64,000 nucleotides of DNA from Inia geoffrensis (GCA_036417435.1 CM070899.1:71368501-71432500), one strand, 5' to 3'; positions 22,316-34,593 are shown, counted from the stretch's first letter. Made by a program: numbers and translations. Notes: generated by a model from the sequence alone, not told the origin.

Positions 22316-23034
22316 ACAAATATTATGAAGATTGTTATTAAGAAAATAAAATATTTCACATTTACCACAGTTCTTCTTGCTTAAAACTTTTAAATAAAAT
22401 TTTATAACTTTAAAGATAATTTACAAAATCCTCAATATGTTCTATAAGACTCTGTATGATCTGACAGTCTCTTTCATTTCAGGGGTATCTCATATGATGT
22501 TCTTTTCTTCCAACAAACTGAAATTCTTTAGTTTTACTAAGATGCTGTATTTTCTTTCTCCTTAAGTTAAGGTTCACCTTTCCTGAAAGAGTCTCCATCC
22601 TGGACTCTTTGTCATAGTTAAATTTTATACAGGCAGCGGGTGTCACTCTAGACTCTCCCTTCTTTAGGACCTGACCCCCCAACCCTGGGCTAGCTGCCCC
22701 TTCCAACCATTTCTTTATCAGTGTGTCCTGTTTCTAAGAGCCTGGGAAGCAAGTAAGCTGGTTAAAAGTCTTTTTATGTACCAAGGAGGATACATTGATT
22801 TTGCCTTGACCTAGGATTTTAGCAACAGAGATGATAGGTGATTAGACTTAGTACGTGGGTAAGTAGAGGCAAACAAAATTGCTGATAGTTTGATATGGGG
22901 ATGAAGAAAGGAGCACTATAAAGAATGACTTATCACATTTTATCTTAATTACCTGCTTGCTTATCATTACTGCATGGTATACCACAAATGCCATAATAGT
23001 AAGGAGTACTGTCATTCCCAGGCATAGTATATAG
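22316..23034. other. Non-coding DNA, nothing recognised
   Basis: AT-rich at first, with a GC-richer block near 22620-22720. A 75-codon frame at 22479-22706 on the minus strand has no recognisable features. Confidence 0.5.
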
Positions 23035-23261
23035 CAGGGGTCCCCAACCCCTGCCCACAGCAGGAGGTGAGCGGTGGGCAAACAAGCGAAGCTTCATCTG
23101 TTGCTCATCATTCCTCATCACTCTCACCACCACCTGAACCATCCCCCCACCCCCATTGCTTGCATTACTGCCTGGACCATGCCCTCCCCACGTCATCTGT
23201 GGAAAAATTGTCTTTCACGCACGAAACCAGTCTCTGGTGCCAAAAAGGGTGGGGACTGCTG
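23035..23261 (+). mobile_element. hAT-type non-autonomous DNA transposon
   Basis: A 227-bp element with terminal inverted repeats: CAGGGGTCCCCAACC at the left end and GGTGGGGACTGCTG at the right. It is flanked by a perfect 8-bp TSD, GTATATAG, at 23027-23034 and 23262-23269, as expected for hAT transposition. The inner words CAGCAGGAGGTGAGCGGTGG and CGAAGCTTCATCTG, and near the right end AAAAATTGTCTTTCACG, fit a known mammalian hAT MITE. It is shorter than I would expect for a full copy, so an internal deletion is likely. It has no transposase; small frames inside are incidental. Confidence 0.88.
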
Positions 23262-23431
23262 GTATATAGTATAACATAGTATTGTTATCTCCAGTGCAGA
23301 ATAGGCATTTTTTAAATAATTTTTTTCATTGAGAACTGAACCTCACAGCAGGCCTACACATTTGAATTTACAATTTCTACTTATAGGTAAAGAAATTGAT
23401 ATTTAGGGAAGTCATGTAACTGTAACTAGAA

Positions 23432-23700
23432 GATGGCATGGTCTAGAAGTTAGTTAGGAATATGGTTCCTGGAATCATACAATCTGAATTTAAATTCTTA
23501 TTCTAATGCTATCAAGCTGTATGAACTTAGGCAAGTTACTTTTAACTTTCTATAACTGGATTTCCTCTTCTATAAAATGATGATACTATTATAAGTAGGT
23601 TGTTAAGAGGATTATGGGATAATGCATGGACACCATTAATACAACGTCTGACCAGCAAAAAGCACTCAATAACTATTAACTATTGTTTTTAATTATCATT
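23432..23700 (+). repeat. MIR SINE, plus strand
   Basis: The full order of a MIR is visible though decayed: GGCATGGTCTAGAAGTTAG, GAATCATACAATCTGAATTT, TAGGCAAGTTACTTTTAAC, TATAAAATGATGATACTATT, a GTTGTTAAGAGGATTATG block and AAGCACTCAATAACTATTAA. Confidence 0.82.
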
Positions 23701-25754
23701 ATTGCTATTATTAACAGATCATTATTTTAATCCTTATTATTCAGGGTAATCTAATTAGAAGCCAATCTAGCTGAACCAGGCCTTTCTGCTTCTTTCACTA
23801 CAAATTAATACATTAGAAGATAATACACAAAAATAATCAGATTTCAAATTTCATTATTTTTTTCTATGTTCTTTGGACTCTTCAAGTACTTTGATTTGAA
23901 CTTCACTGATGATTTCCACAACTTAGAAGTTAATCACTTCTTTATGACATTATAGCTTTTCACTCTCCAGATTTATAATATAGATATTGAACCAAGTATG
24001 ATCCTATGGTTATTATTTTGGGGAATGTTTCATTAATATTAATAAATGACAGTTGCATGATCTTTTCTATGACCTTCAACTTCTTTTTAATCTATGTACT
24101 CTTAGCTCACTTCAAAATCAATTTGAATTGATTTAACAAGTAAGAACCCTGACATACATTTTGAAAGATTTTAAGTACTATTTCATAGATTTAGCCTGAG
24201 GATAGGGTTTTAGAGGAATAAAATTGGGTATGAGTAAATATACATTATTTCACTTAGGTTTGTTTTCTTTTCGATAGCTAGTGAAATTTGCTCAATCCAG
24301 TACAAATGTTATTCAATGGAACTTTTGGAATCTGCATTAACATTTCTAGGCTAAAGTATTTCATCGCACTAAATAATATTTTAATGGCCTGAAAAGACCA
24401 TACATGAATAGTGGAATTGCTTAGTCCCTGCCTGCAGGGAGGATTACACCTATGACAAAAATTGAGTCTTATCTAAATCAGTAGGAGTAAAGGTGGTGCT
24501 TTACAAACTTTACTATAGGGAAGGTTTTACTTAAATGGCAAAACTAAACATTGTCAGCAAATACTTTAAATTTTACTTTAAGGCTATGTCAAAATTATAA
24601 CTAGCACGTTTCCTCAAATAAACTTAAAGTTAATTTGACCAGACAAATAAACAATAGGTCCTAATTATGTCTCAAATCAAGAAAAGAAAAACATTGTGTT
24701 CTGTAAGAGGCTTATCAGAGATGCCAGAGAGAATTCAGAAGTCACTAACTACCTGAATAATCATGGAAAAAATCAATACAGTAAGTCATACACTGTCAAA
24801 GCAATTCATACAGAGCACTGCTAACATGTCTTGTTATTTTAACTGAAAGAAAGAACAATTAAGGGAGGAGTTAATTTTTTTCGAGGGGAACGAAAATTAT
24901 AAATAGCATTTAACATCATCAGGAAAGGAGGAAAGAATGTTGGTGATGAAAAGAAAAGAAACTAGAAATGTATATTTCTATTAGATTAGGGAGCTCTTTG
25001 GAGTGCCTCTTGAGAAGGCTTATGAAACATAATTGTCCTGGAAAGGTGAGCATTTGTTAAACAAATTATTATAAAGACAGTTTCAGGTGCTAAAGAAGTA
25101 GAAAAGGTAGGTATAATCATGGGATAAGTGGAAGGAATACTACTCAAAAATAATAGTTAGGCCAGGTCATCAGGGGAAGGAATGAAGTTTCAACAAGTTA
25201 CATTTAATTCAGACCATATTAATTAAAAGTGAATCAGCTTGACAACTTTATTCATTTAGTGTTGAGATATATTATGGGACATATAGACAGTTAATACTTG
25301 ATATTATAAAATTATTATAAAATGAAGGTTTAAGCTCCCTGAAAATTAATGAATTATCTTAACTTTAGAAAAAGTATTTGTGTTAAAGGCAGTGTACAAA
25401 TCACAAATGGTAGAATATCTCATAAATCTAGAATAATTAGAGGAAAGGAAAATATAAACAATATCAAATTATAATCTCACTATAGATATATACACTTTCA
25501 GGAATTTGTGGCATTTCAAATAAGGACATAAACCATCACCTAATGGAAGGCCTTAAGTATCTGCAATTACATGAATTTTGCTGATAAACAGGATTTTTTT
25601 TTTCTGGAAAAATCTTTTATTTGCTTGTAGAAGATTCTTCTAAAATCTTATCTACACCAATATATCATCTAGCAACATATAGAGCATAACAAATATCAGC
25701 CCATCATGGTCCAGTTCATGATACAGCAATGAAAAACAAACATATCTAGAACTT
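23701..25754. other. AT-rich non-coding DNA, nothing recognised
   Basis: Long unique-looking AT-rich stretch with no repeat family, RNA gene, CpG island or coding signal that I can support. Confidence 0.55.
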
Positions 25755-25840
25755 TTGTTCCATGCCAGGTATTGAGCTAGATGCTTCATATATATTATCT
25801 ATATTAATCATCATAACAAAAATATGTGGTAGCCTGTGTA
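25755..25840 (-). repeat. MIR SINE fragment, minus strand
   Basis: ATGCCAGGTATTGAGCTAGA, then TGCTTCATATATATTATCTA and AATCATCATAACAAAAATAT, give the reversed MIR core and 3' part. Only about 85 bp is clear. Confidence 0.6.
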
Positions 25841-26118
25841 AATTTAAAAAATGCTGCCTGCCATTCCAGTTCTACAAGGATCAAGCCATTAACCACTGCA
25901 GTGCAACTGAGGGGAACTCAGGATAGAGATAAACAGAAAGCATTCTGGGCTTTGGACACTGGCCCCTAGATAGTTAAGATATCTATCTAATGACAAATTT
26001 CAATGACCCCAGGTTCTTGTATCTTCTCATACATAGAAAAGCACTAAAATCATCTACCTGAGATGTCTGTTCCTTGTTATTAGCAGTAATCTTTTTATGC
26101 TTGACATGTCTTGCCCAG

Positions 26119-26146
26119 CAAAAAAAACAAACAAACAAACACAAAC
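26119..26146. repeat. A-rich (AAAC)n simple repeat
   Basis: A run of A followed by four CAAA units. It could be the tail of a lost retroelement, but no body is recognisable upstream. Confidence 0.6.
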
Positions 26147-26371
26147 TTCATATGTATACATCCTGGCTCCTCCCTTACCTCTTTGGAGCAGTTCCTAAGA
26201 GCTGCCTGAGAGGCCATCTCTAGGGCGATCGTCTTCAGTAGGGTCCCCAAATAAAACAACTCTTACATTGTTGAGTTTTTCTTTCAGTCAACACTTGACA
26301 CTTGTACTTTGAAATACGTATACTATCTACGATATGCACTTATATATATTTCTTTTTAAATTAGAAGTATT

Positions 26372-26577
26372 TGGGGACCTTCCTGGCAGTCCAGTGGTTA
26401 AGACTTCACCTTCCAATCCAGGGGGTGTGAGTTTGGTCCCTAGGCAGGGAGCTATGATCCCACATGCCTCACGGCCGAAAACCAAAACATAAAACAGAAG
26501 CAATATTCTAACAAATACAATAAAGACTTTAAAAGTGGTCCCCGTCAAAAAAAAAAAAAAAAATCTTTAAAATAAAT
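26372..26577 (+). mobile_element. CHR-type SINE with distinct 3' part
   Basis: Head GGGGACCTTCCTGGCAGTCC at 26373, A/B-box-like region through GTGAGTTTGGTCCCTAGGC, then a different 3' part (ACAGAAGCAATATTCTAACA, AATACAATAAAGACTTT, AGTGGTCCCCGTC) and A17. TSD AAATTAGAAGTAT lies at 26358-26370 and 26578-26590. More diverged than the short CHR copies and closer to the older CHR-1-like class. Confidence 0.85.
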
Positions 26578-26894
26578 AAATTAGAAGTATATTTGGTTAA
26601 AAGGAATTTTTCCATTACCTGTTTGATCAAGTCATCATAATCGTGCTTCTTTTGCTATTAATTATAATAGCTAATTCACATTAATATTGTACATTATATT
26701 TTATGAGCATGAAGCATTTTCATTTGAAATGATATTACCTACACTGTCTTTTTGTAAGTAGCTAGGAAAAACAAGTATATATATCAATGTAGTTTTATGC
26801 TAATTTTAAATTCTATTTTGTATGCTTTTTGGTATTCTCTTCATATTCTACAGTAAGCAGTATTTACTTTTTATGATATTGTGATTTATAACAT

Positions 26895-27421
26895 AAGAGA
26901 GGAAGAAATTTTCCTTCCCCCCTTCTAGGTTCTTCTGGCTAGCCTAAGAATTAAATTGACGTGAGATAGAGTAACAGGAGAAAATCAAACAAAAGTTTAA
27001 TAACATGTATACATGGGGGAGACTCAAGAGAAGTGAGTAACTTGCCAAAATGGCAGAATCCCTCACCTTAAAGACCATCTACAGCTAAAGACAAAAGAGG
27101 CTGTTGAGGGTAGTGCTTTGGAACTTTCAAAAGGAAGGAAAAGCATCTCCATGTTTGGTAAATAAATGTTTGCTGGGCCCTGCAGAGACCCTGGGACAAA
27201 GAGAGGAATTTTAACAGACTTTGCTAGGTTCCTCCCTGTTTACACACCTAGTTCAAACTATAGTTATCTATGGAAATAGCTCCCTTACTGGAACAGGACT
27301 TCTATCTACATTCTTTAGGCAGTTAGAAAAAGGTCAAAGTCTTTTGGGCCTTGACTGTTTTCAGTTTGAAATAATCTGCATACCAGAGACATTTTGGGGT
27401 GGTAAGTTTTGTTCCCCTACA
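26895..27421 (-). repeat. LTR-like block, minus strand
   Basis: About 525 bp that reads as an LTR on the minus strand. There the U3-like part starts at the TG complementing the CA at 27420-27421, and a possible polyadenylation signal ATTAAA lies in CATGTTATTAAACTTTTG (complement of 26991-27008). The words AACAGGAGAAAATCAAACAA and GGGACAAAGAGAGGAATTTT match an LTR I recognise but cannot name. No internal viral genes are present. Confidence 0.55.
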
Positions 27422-28210
27422 GTAATAAGAAATATATATTTGGTCTCTCCCATCTCCCCAATTTCTGGCACAGAGCTTCTAAAACCATTGGAATTTCCTA
27501 AGTGCTGAGAGCAATAAAGTTGTCTTTATTATGTTAATGAGGTGGCTTAGGAAATCACCTAAGGATGGGGGCTGGTTGTCAGTGGAGCCAACTTTCAACT
27601 CCACCTCCCAGCCTCAGGGGAGGTGATAGAGGCTAAAGGTTGAGTCAATCTCTGATGGCCAATGATTTAACCAATCACATGAAGCCCCCATAAAAAAAAC
27701 AAAAAGATAGGGTTTGGAGAGCTTCTGGGTTGGTGAACACATGGGTTTGTTGGGAGAGTAGTGCCCTGGAGAGGGTAGGAAGCATGGAGCCCTTTTCCTC
27801 ATACATTGCCCTATGCATCTCTACCATCTGGCTGTTCCTGAGTCACATCCTTTTAGAAAGAACCAATAATCTAGCAAGTGAAATGCTTCACTGAGCTCCT
27901 TAAGCTGCTCTAGCAAATTAGTTGAACCCAAGCGAGGAGGGGGTCATGGGAACCTCCGATTTACAGCCAGTCAGTCAGAAGCACAGGCTGCAACCTGCGC
28001 TTGCAATTGGCCTCTGAAGTTGCAGTGGGAGGCAGTCTATAGGATGGACCCCTTAACCTGTGGGATCTGATGCTATCTCCTAGTAGATGATGTCTGAATT
28101 GAGTTGAATTATAGGACACCCAGCTGGTGTCTATAGAACATTGCCGGTTGGTGGTATGGGGGAAACCACCCTCCCACACATTGGAAGTGGGTCCAGGAAC
28201 CCGAAAGACT
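27422..28210 (+). repeat. LTR-like block, plus strand, abutting the previous one
   Basis: About 790 bp in plus orientation. It has GGTTTGGAGAGCTTCTGGGT near 27712, TTCCTGAGTCACATCCTTTT near 27835 (a decayed polyadenylation region), TGCTCTAGCAAATTAGTTGA, GGAGGGGGTCATGGGAACCT near 27936, TTAACCTGTGGGATCTGATG near 28052 and AGGACACCCAGCTGGTGTCT near 28113. These blocks occur together in an old mammalian LTR. The right end is uncertain, and any internal region is absent. Short frames here are not genes. Confidence 0.58.
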
Positions 28211-28865
28211 TTTATAATCATAGAGAAAACTTACTGAGTATTAAAAATTAATCAACAGTGTTGGATAGTCATGCCCTAGCAGCAAACATATCAGTCTGAC
28301 AATATATAAACTTGAATGGAATGGATCATTTTGAGGAAAGGAACCGTGGCAATACATTTAAATGGCAGTCTTTACCTAGTGCCATTAGCAGCTATAGTCA
28401 AAAACATATGTCTGTGGGACTGTTCGATGCCTAGGTTTTCATTGATAACCTAACGTTTTCATGCACTCGTCTTCAGTAAATATGAAAAACAAGATTTCTT
28501 TGTGACCAAATGCTGGAAAAACTTTCAGAAGTTCACTTCTACCACAGCCAAGCTTCATTCAAGGAGTTTCTTCTTAGAATTAGGCCTTGAGATAAAATTA
28601 GGCTCTGCTCCCCTATTGATTTTTCTTCCTCCGTGGTCATTTGTCCAAGTCCAGTAAAACAACTAATTATTTATTAATAAAGTTCAAACAGTTTACTACT
28701 CCAAGAGGAATTTTCAGCATCTGGTCCAGAAAAACTGGGCTTCCTGAATGGTCTGACATGGCTTACCACTTAAATTTCATGATTTTCAGTTTTCAAAACG
28801 TTTGCCTCCAAGTTGAATATCTGATTTGAGGTAACCTCTTTTGTTATTGTTAAAAAGAAAATGAG

Positions 28866-28892
28866 ATGCTTCTGAAGGAACTTCAGAAGCAT
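28866..28892. repeat. Perfect palindrome (12-bp stem, 3-nt loop)
   Basis: ATGCTTCTGAAG at 28866-28877, GAA, then the exact reverse complement CTTCAGAAGCAT at 28881-28892. No mispairs. The flanks do not extend the stem. Confidence 0.85.
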
Positions 28893-29240
28893 TATTAAAT
28901 TCTAAATTACAACTGTCCCTCTATGTTCACACATCTAATTAAATTATGCCCTGTAGTCCTCTCTCATAGCCTCTGTCCAACCCTTTCTGTTTGAATCAAT
29001 TTCTATTATTGTCTTTACTTTACTCTAATGATCCATTCTTGTTCCACTGTTCTCACCATCCATCCTTAGCCAGATTCATCTTTGCAGCATTAGCTCTCTG
29101 TTCCTACATTTCTTCTACCCTATACAAGCTACTTTGGTTACTTTTAAATGAAATAATAACTTATAGACTAGCAAATAGCTTATACACTAATGATTTATAA
29201 AAACTAAACAAAAATTTCATTGTGATAGCTTTTCTTATAT

Positions 29241-29306
29241 ATGGATACAGATATAGAGATAAAGATAGAGACAGAAATAGACATTGAGAGAGACAGACAG
29301 ACACTC
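29241..29306. repeat. Degenerate GATA/GACA simple repeat
   Basis: GATACAGATATAGAGATAAA followed by GATAGAGACAGAAATAGACA and AGAGAGACAGACAGACAC; an imperfect tetranucleotide-type array. Confidence 0.8.
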
Positions 29307-32300
29307 TCATTAGAGATATAAGTGGGGGAATTCAATGCATACTCACTTATTTGGGTGTTCAAAACGTGAATATGTGTTTGATATGATCATAAACAAATCA
29401 ATGTTAGAAGACATTTTATAGAGATGATAAAGTGATTCCAAATTTCATTTTAATTTTAAATTGTTTAATTTATAACAATTAAAATAATAATAATGTGGAA
29501 AGGAACATCAACATCTGCCAGATCTTACAATATTTTCTAAAGAAACAATGATTAAAATTCTATATGTAGGCTACATCTAGATGGAATACTGGAAAAATAT
29601 CTGCACACTAAAAACAAAAATTTTACATTTAGTAATTTAATATGTAACAAAGAAAATGCAGATCCATAATCCACACATTAGAGGAAAATAAATTCCTATT
29701 GAATTAGAGTTAAAATGAAAAGAATGCATATGTAACTTAATAAATATTTTAAAATTAATGCAGATATGCCTTGTTATTTGAATTCTCGCTATCTTAATAT
29801 TCCCTAAGATGACTCCCAAATATTTTGCTGAAAGCTCATTCTCTGAATATAAAACTGGTTATAATGAATCGGCTTGTGTGTGCCAGTGAAAGTGCTTAAG
29901 TGATGCATTTTGGGTAAGAGAATGTGTAGTCAAGGCAGTTGTATTTCAGCTGTTTGCCCAAAAGGACCATGTTCTCCAGAGCAAATCTTGGACATTTATT
30001 CTTTTACTTACCCTTCTCACTGTCACGTATCACCAAACAGCAGCAGTGACTACAGCCTCCATTTTCTTTCTCCTGCCACCAAATCTCACTCAGGCTTCTC
30101 TTCATTTGGTCAGTAACAACTTAAAAAAAAAAAAATTGATGTTTACTTATTTTATTTTGCTAAGTGCTTTCTGTGTTCACCATGTATCTTTAACATTTTT
30201 TTTCTTTTTGTCTGCATTATATAGTATACATTCATGTAGAGCCAAAGAAATCTAATTAATACATGCATACATATATCTCTACAAATCTGTTTTAGTAAAA
30301 ATTGATGTTTTAAACACCTTAGATAATATGTTTCAATTTTCTAAAATAAATGATAAGATTTAGCTCATTGATATTATTCACTCCTGTCTTTCTGCCAAAT
30401 ACTTGGCAATTATATTCACATTGGTATTACTCTTATTTAGTTCTTCTCTTGCTCCCTTTGTGTGACTTTAAATAATATGATTAAGCAGAGATTAATTTCT
30501 ACATCAATTTTTCAATAATAAATCCTTAATTTTAAAATAAGACTTTTAGTATTCCAAGCTTTTCCTACATATTTTCCAGTTCTCAAACTTTTAAATTCTC
30601 TAGTCTAGTCCCTATATTTTTAAAGATTTCTCTTTCACAGATTAGATTTCTCTGGCTCCATATGAATCCTTTTTTTTTCTACTCTTGATGATATCAATCA
30701 TAGTGGAACTTTCCTTCATTGCTTGTCAGAGTTGGTGACACTGCCTCCTTAAAATTATAACTTGCTTTTTCTTGGTATGTGTCTCATTGTATTGGAGTAA
30801 TTCTTTACATAATTTAGTAAAAAAGTGTAGAAGGCAAACATACCAAATCTATATATTATTATGACAAATGAATAATAAAACCCTAGACTGAAAACATTTT
30901 CTATTATTTTGGTAGACTTACTTCATTGTTGTCAGTATACTATACAGTTGCTAAAACCAAAGGAATATGAACCTCTTTCATTGCTTTTTGTTTCTCATTA
31001 TAAGCTTTTAGATTCTCCCTTTTTTTGGTACTCTGAACTTTCATAATAAGGAATCTAAGTGTGAAAGTATTTTCACTCATTTTTCTGGGCCCTTGGTGGA
31101 CTCTTTCAGTATGAAGATTTATGTCTTCAGCTCTCGGAAAATCCTTTTGAATATTTCTTTGATTTATCATCGTCCAATTTTACTCTTCTTTGTGTAGGAA
31201 TTTTTATTCATCAGTTATTGAAACTCTCAGATTGGTCATGTATCCTATTTTTTTTGTATTTTATCTTTGTATTTTTAATTTTTTTTCCAGGGGATTCCTT
31301 CCATTTTTTTCCAGACTTTCTATTTATAAAATATTTTAGCAATTATATTCATAATACCTAAGATTTTTTAAATTACTTTTTATCTTTTTTGTATTCTGGA
31401 TGTGATAACTTCATGAATTTATTTGTGTGTATTATTAGAGTATTTATAAATATAATCAATGTTTCAGTTAATTTTAATTGTTATTAAGATGATAGATGTC
31501 AGCAAGTCTGTCAAAATGTCTTAAAATTAAAGTCAATCAAAAATTGGTCATCAAAATCACCATCTGATAGAATGTACTAGATTGCCCTAAATCTTCTCTA
31601 GGTAATACTTCTTCAATATGCCTTTTAATAAAATTCTTCCTAATGACACCAATGATGAAAATGTAATGTAGAGTGGTGACAGTCAGATAAATCCACCAGT
31701 CTTGGAGTCAGAAGTTTTGAAGAAGTAATGTAAAATAATCTGTTTTGATAGTCATAAAAAATTGATGAATATAAACTTCTTAGAGAAAAACAAAGAAGTA
31801 GATAAATTAGCTAGGAATTCTTTTTTTGATCAAGTTAGCATGTGAGATATTATCACTGGGGATATATGTTGTGTCCATCTCTTTTTTCCACATAGACTCT
31901 CCATTATCCTCAATTTCACATAGTTATGAGCACCAGACGTATGTGTATCAATTTCACACTGATTATTCATAATTTGGAACTGATTTACTCATCTGCACCT
32001 ATGAATATAGGTAACAAGACAACTAATTTCAAAGGAGAAGGGGAAAAGGTATGGACACATTATCACCATTTCATCATCTGCTGGAGCATGTCAAGTGGTG
32101 TATTTGTTGTCTAAAAACAAGAAAATTATCTGATAAGCCACTAAACAAGTCTGCTTACTGAAACATGAGAAAATCCTTTCCAGAGCATTTTTTATTAACT
32201 GAGGATAGTAATATGATCACCATAAATTGTTCAGGAATTCAAGTTTTATGTTATGTTCATCAAGAAGCTAATTTGGAACATTTAGCTTCAAATATAAAGA

Positions 32301-32692
32301 CAGATTGAAATTTCAGAAATGAAGATGGAGTGGGAAAAAGTACTGCATTAGTGTGATTATTTGAATTTGTAACCAGGCAACTTCATTGTTAAAATAATTA
32401 TCTTATAGGTCTAAAATAAGTAAGTGAAATTTTAAACTAGTAAGTGGAATTCTACCATTACTGCAGATTTTTCTTTAGTTAAGGGTACAGTTTTCAAATG
32501 GAATCCTGCAAAATGCTATGGTTGTTCATATTGACTGGGCATACCCTGTAGACAGGAATAGAGGTATTGGTAGTTAATGATTATGTAGGACTTTGTTTCC
32601 TGCCCTCATCTGTGTTTTAAACTTGCTGGCTTTGTTTCTGTTTTTCTGGCTTAAATAGTAAAGTTTAATATAAGAGTCCATTTAACCACTGA

Positions 32693-32785
32693 CTAAAGAA
32701 AAAGGAGAAAGTACATGAAGAGGAGGAAAAGAAAGAAAAGACAGAGATGGAGAGGCAGAAGGCAGAGAAAAGAGTAAGAGAAGAA
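32693..32785. repeat. Purine-rich (GA-rich) tract
   Basis: About 90 bp almost entirely A and G on the plus strand (GAGGAGGAAAAGAAAGAAAA, GAGATGGAGAGGCAGAAGGC). Low complexity and non-coding. Confidence 0.8.
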
Positions 32786-32929
32786 CTCTGTTACTAACAA
32801 TAGTGGTTGAAAACCATTGGTTAGTTCTGAACAATTCTTTAATATTGTTTTCCTAAGAATGTGTTATTTATCATTATATGTAGTCAAATCATGCAGATTA
32901 GTGTAGAAGGTCAAAATCCTACTCTCTCC

Positions 32930-33060
32930 CTGACTCCCCCTACTTCTTACCCTCCTGAGGCAACCAGACTGGTATGAATCCTTCACACATTTCCAAATAC
33001 CAGCCTAGTATGTATCTTCCTAATTTTTCCCATATTCATACAAATGTAAATAAATACAGA
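32930..33060 (-). repeat. L1M-like 3' fragment, minus strand
   Basis: CTCCCCCTACTTCTTACCCT, TGAGGCAACCAGACTGGTAT and TCATACAAATGTAAATAAAT follow the reversed order of a typical old L1M 3' UTR. Short and diverged. Confidence 0.45.
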
Positions 33061-33538
33061 GACTTTAAAAAGAACCCTAGAAGAGGTAAATTATCAATAA
33101 ATTATTAATTGTTTTATTAAGAGTTTTGCTTCTTGGCCCCATACTCCAATCTAAATGGGATGATCAAGTTCTTTCCAGAGACACCGCTAACATAAAGCAA
33201 CTTGATAAAGTCTCATATGATGAGATGGAGGCAGTCAGCACAAGGAGGTACGAAATTTTCCACCTTTGGGTCCTTAGTGCCTAATTGAGATGTATGCTTG
33301 GAAATTATAATGAAAAATCTGCTACTTATTTTACAATTTTGGTTTAGAATTCCTTGTTGAAAAGATATATTTCTTGTGTTCACTGTTTTATTATCCCAAT
33401 TTTCAGAGTTGTAAGAAACTAATGTAGGTTGTATTTACTCTTTTAATGATTGTTTTTCAATGTTTTGTTTACAATAAGTGTTGAACATATTTCCTTAGGA
33501 GATTCTTTTATTTTGGATATATTTATTACAGTTGACCC

Positions 33539-33744
33539 TTGAAAAACACAGGTTTGAACTTCATGGGTCCACTTATACCCAGTTTTCCTTCAATAATCAC
33601 AGATAATACTATACAATCTGTGGTTGGTTGAATCCAAGGATGCAGAACCTTGGATTTGGAAGGCTGACTATGGAACTTATCCATGGATTTTGGTATTGGG
33701 GTAGGTCCTGAAACAAATTTCCCTTGGATACCAAGGGATGACTG
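33539..33744 (+). mobile_element. Tigger-like (Tc1/mariner) MITE with unlike ends
   Basis: 206 bp beginning CAGTTGACCCTTGAAAAACA and ending TTGGATACCAAGGGATGACTG, preceded by TA at 33537-33538 and followed by TA at 33745-33746, the mariner-type target duplication. The middle holds ATCTGTGGTTGGTTGAATCC. The left end and the right end look like two related but different Tigger-family termini. No transposase is present. Confidence 0.78.
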
Positions 33745-34147
33745 TATTTATAAACAGTTCAATTTCCTTCTTGTAGTACTGTGAGATATTCTAGAAAACA
33801 CAGCAAATGTTATTGTGGCCTATGTTCTTGAAAGCTGTCATTACAGATATTATTGGTAATTAGATATTCAGAACATGGTATATCAATGTTCTCATATGCT
33901 GTCTTTTTTGAAAGTCCCATATTCTCTTAACTAAAGCACTGTTGTCATATCCATAGCAGAGAAAAAACAATTCTAGCACACTTTTAAGCCAATTATCTGA
34001 CATACTGCTTTTGATGGTGTTAATGAATAAAGGGACAAAAGAAAGAAGAGCATTACCATAGCACATGAAGAAGGCTTAGCCTCTGTTCATTGGCAATTAA
34101 GCTGGAGAGCTTGGATCATGACATCACATAGCTACATTCCCTATCAG

Positions 34148-34201
34148 TCTCTTTTTCTCTCTCTCTCTCTCTCTCCTTTGCTCTCTCTCACCTCTCTCTC
34201 A
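34148..34201. repeat. (CT)n pyrimidine tract
   Basis: An imperfect CT dinucleotide array broken by CTTTG and CACC. Confidence 0.9.
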
Positions 34202-34260
34202 CATACACCCAGAAACACATGCAAAGCAACCTGTCCTACCTCACAGGTTTTTCCATTTCT

Positions 34261-34578
34261 TTTTTTGTAAATTTTTTAGCTGCACTGGGTCTTTGTTGCT
34301 GCGCGCCGGTTTTCTCCAGTTGCGGAGAGCGGGGAATACTCATAGTTACGGTGCGAAGGCTTTTCATTGCGGTAGCTTCTCTTGTCATGGAGCATGGGCT
34401 CTAGGCACGCGGGCTTCAGTAGTTGCGGCAAGTGGGTTCTAGAGCACAGGCTCAGTAGTTGTGGTGCACGGGCTTAGCTGTTCCGTGGCATGTGGGATCT
34501 TCCTGGACCAGGGATCGAAGCCATGTCCCCTGCATTGGCAGGCAGATTCTTAACCACTTCACTACCAGAGAAGTCCCT
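34261..34578 (-). mobile_element. CHR SINE, long form, minus strand
   Basis: The reversed head ends ACTACCAGAGAAGTCCC at 34576. The body carries two CAGTAGTTG units (near 34417 and 34452), one fewer than the copy at 3116. A perfect 15-bp TSD, GGTTTTTCCATTTCT, lies at 34246-34260 and 34579-34593. It is 318 bp long and more diverged than the short copies. Confidence 0.92.
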
Positions 34579-34593
34579 GGTTTTTCCATTTCT

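Larger units (their letters stand above)
28211..32692. other. AT-rich non-coding DNA, nothing firmly recognised
   Basis: 4.5 kb without a clear repeat family apart from short simple tracts. The part 28300-28830 is slightly less AT-rich and unique-looking. A GC-richer block at 29900-30120 ends in A13 (30123-30135) and could be a decayed retroposed fragment, but no source is recognisable. Confidence 0.5.

Noticed and set aside
30046..30255. Retroposed mRNA ending in the A13 run at 30123-30135
   Set aside because: No source gene, polyadenylation signal or TSD could be found around the block; kept only as unassigned sequence.
34148..34201. Promoter-type pyrimidine element
   Set aside because: A simple CT array without a nearby transcript start, CpG island or gene; more likely a microsatellite.
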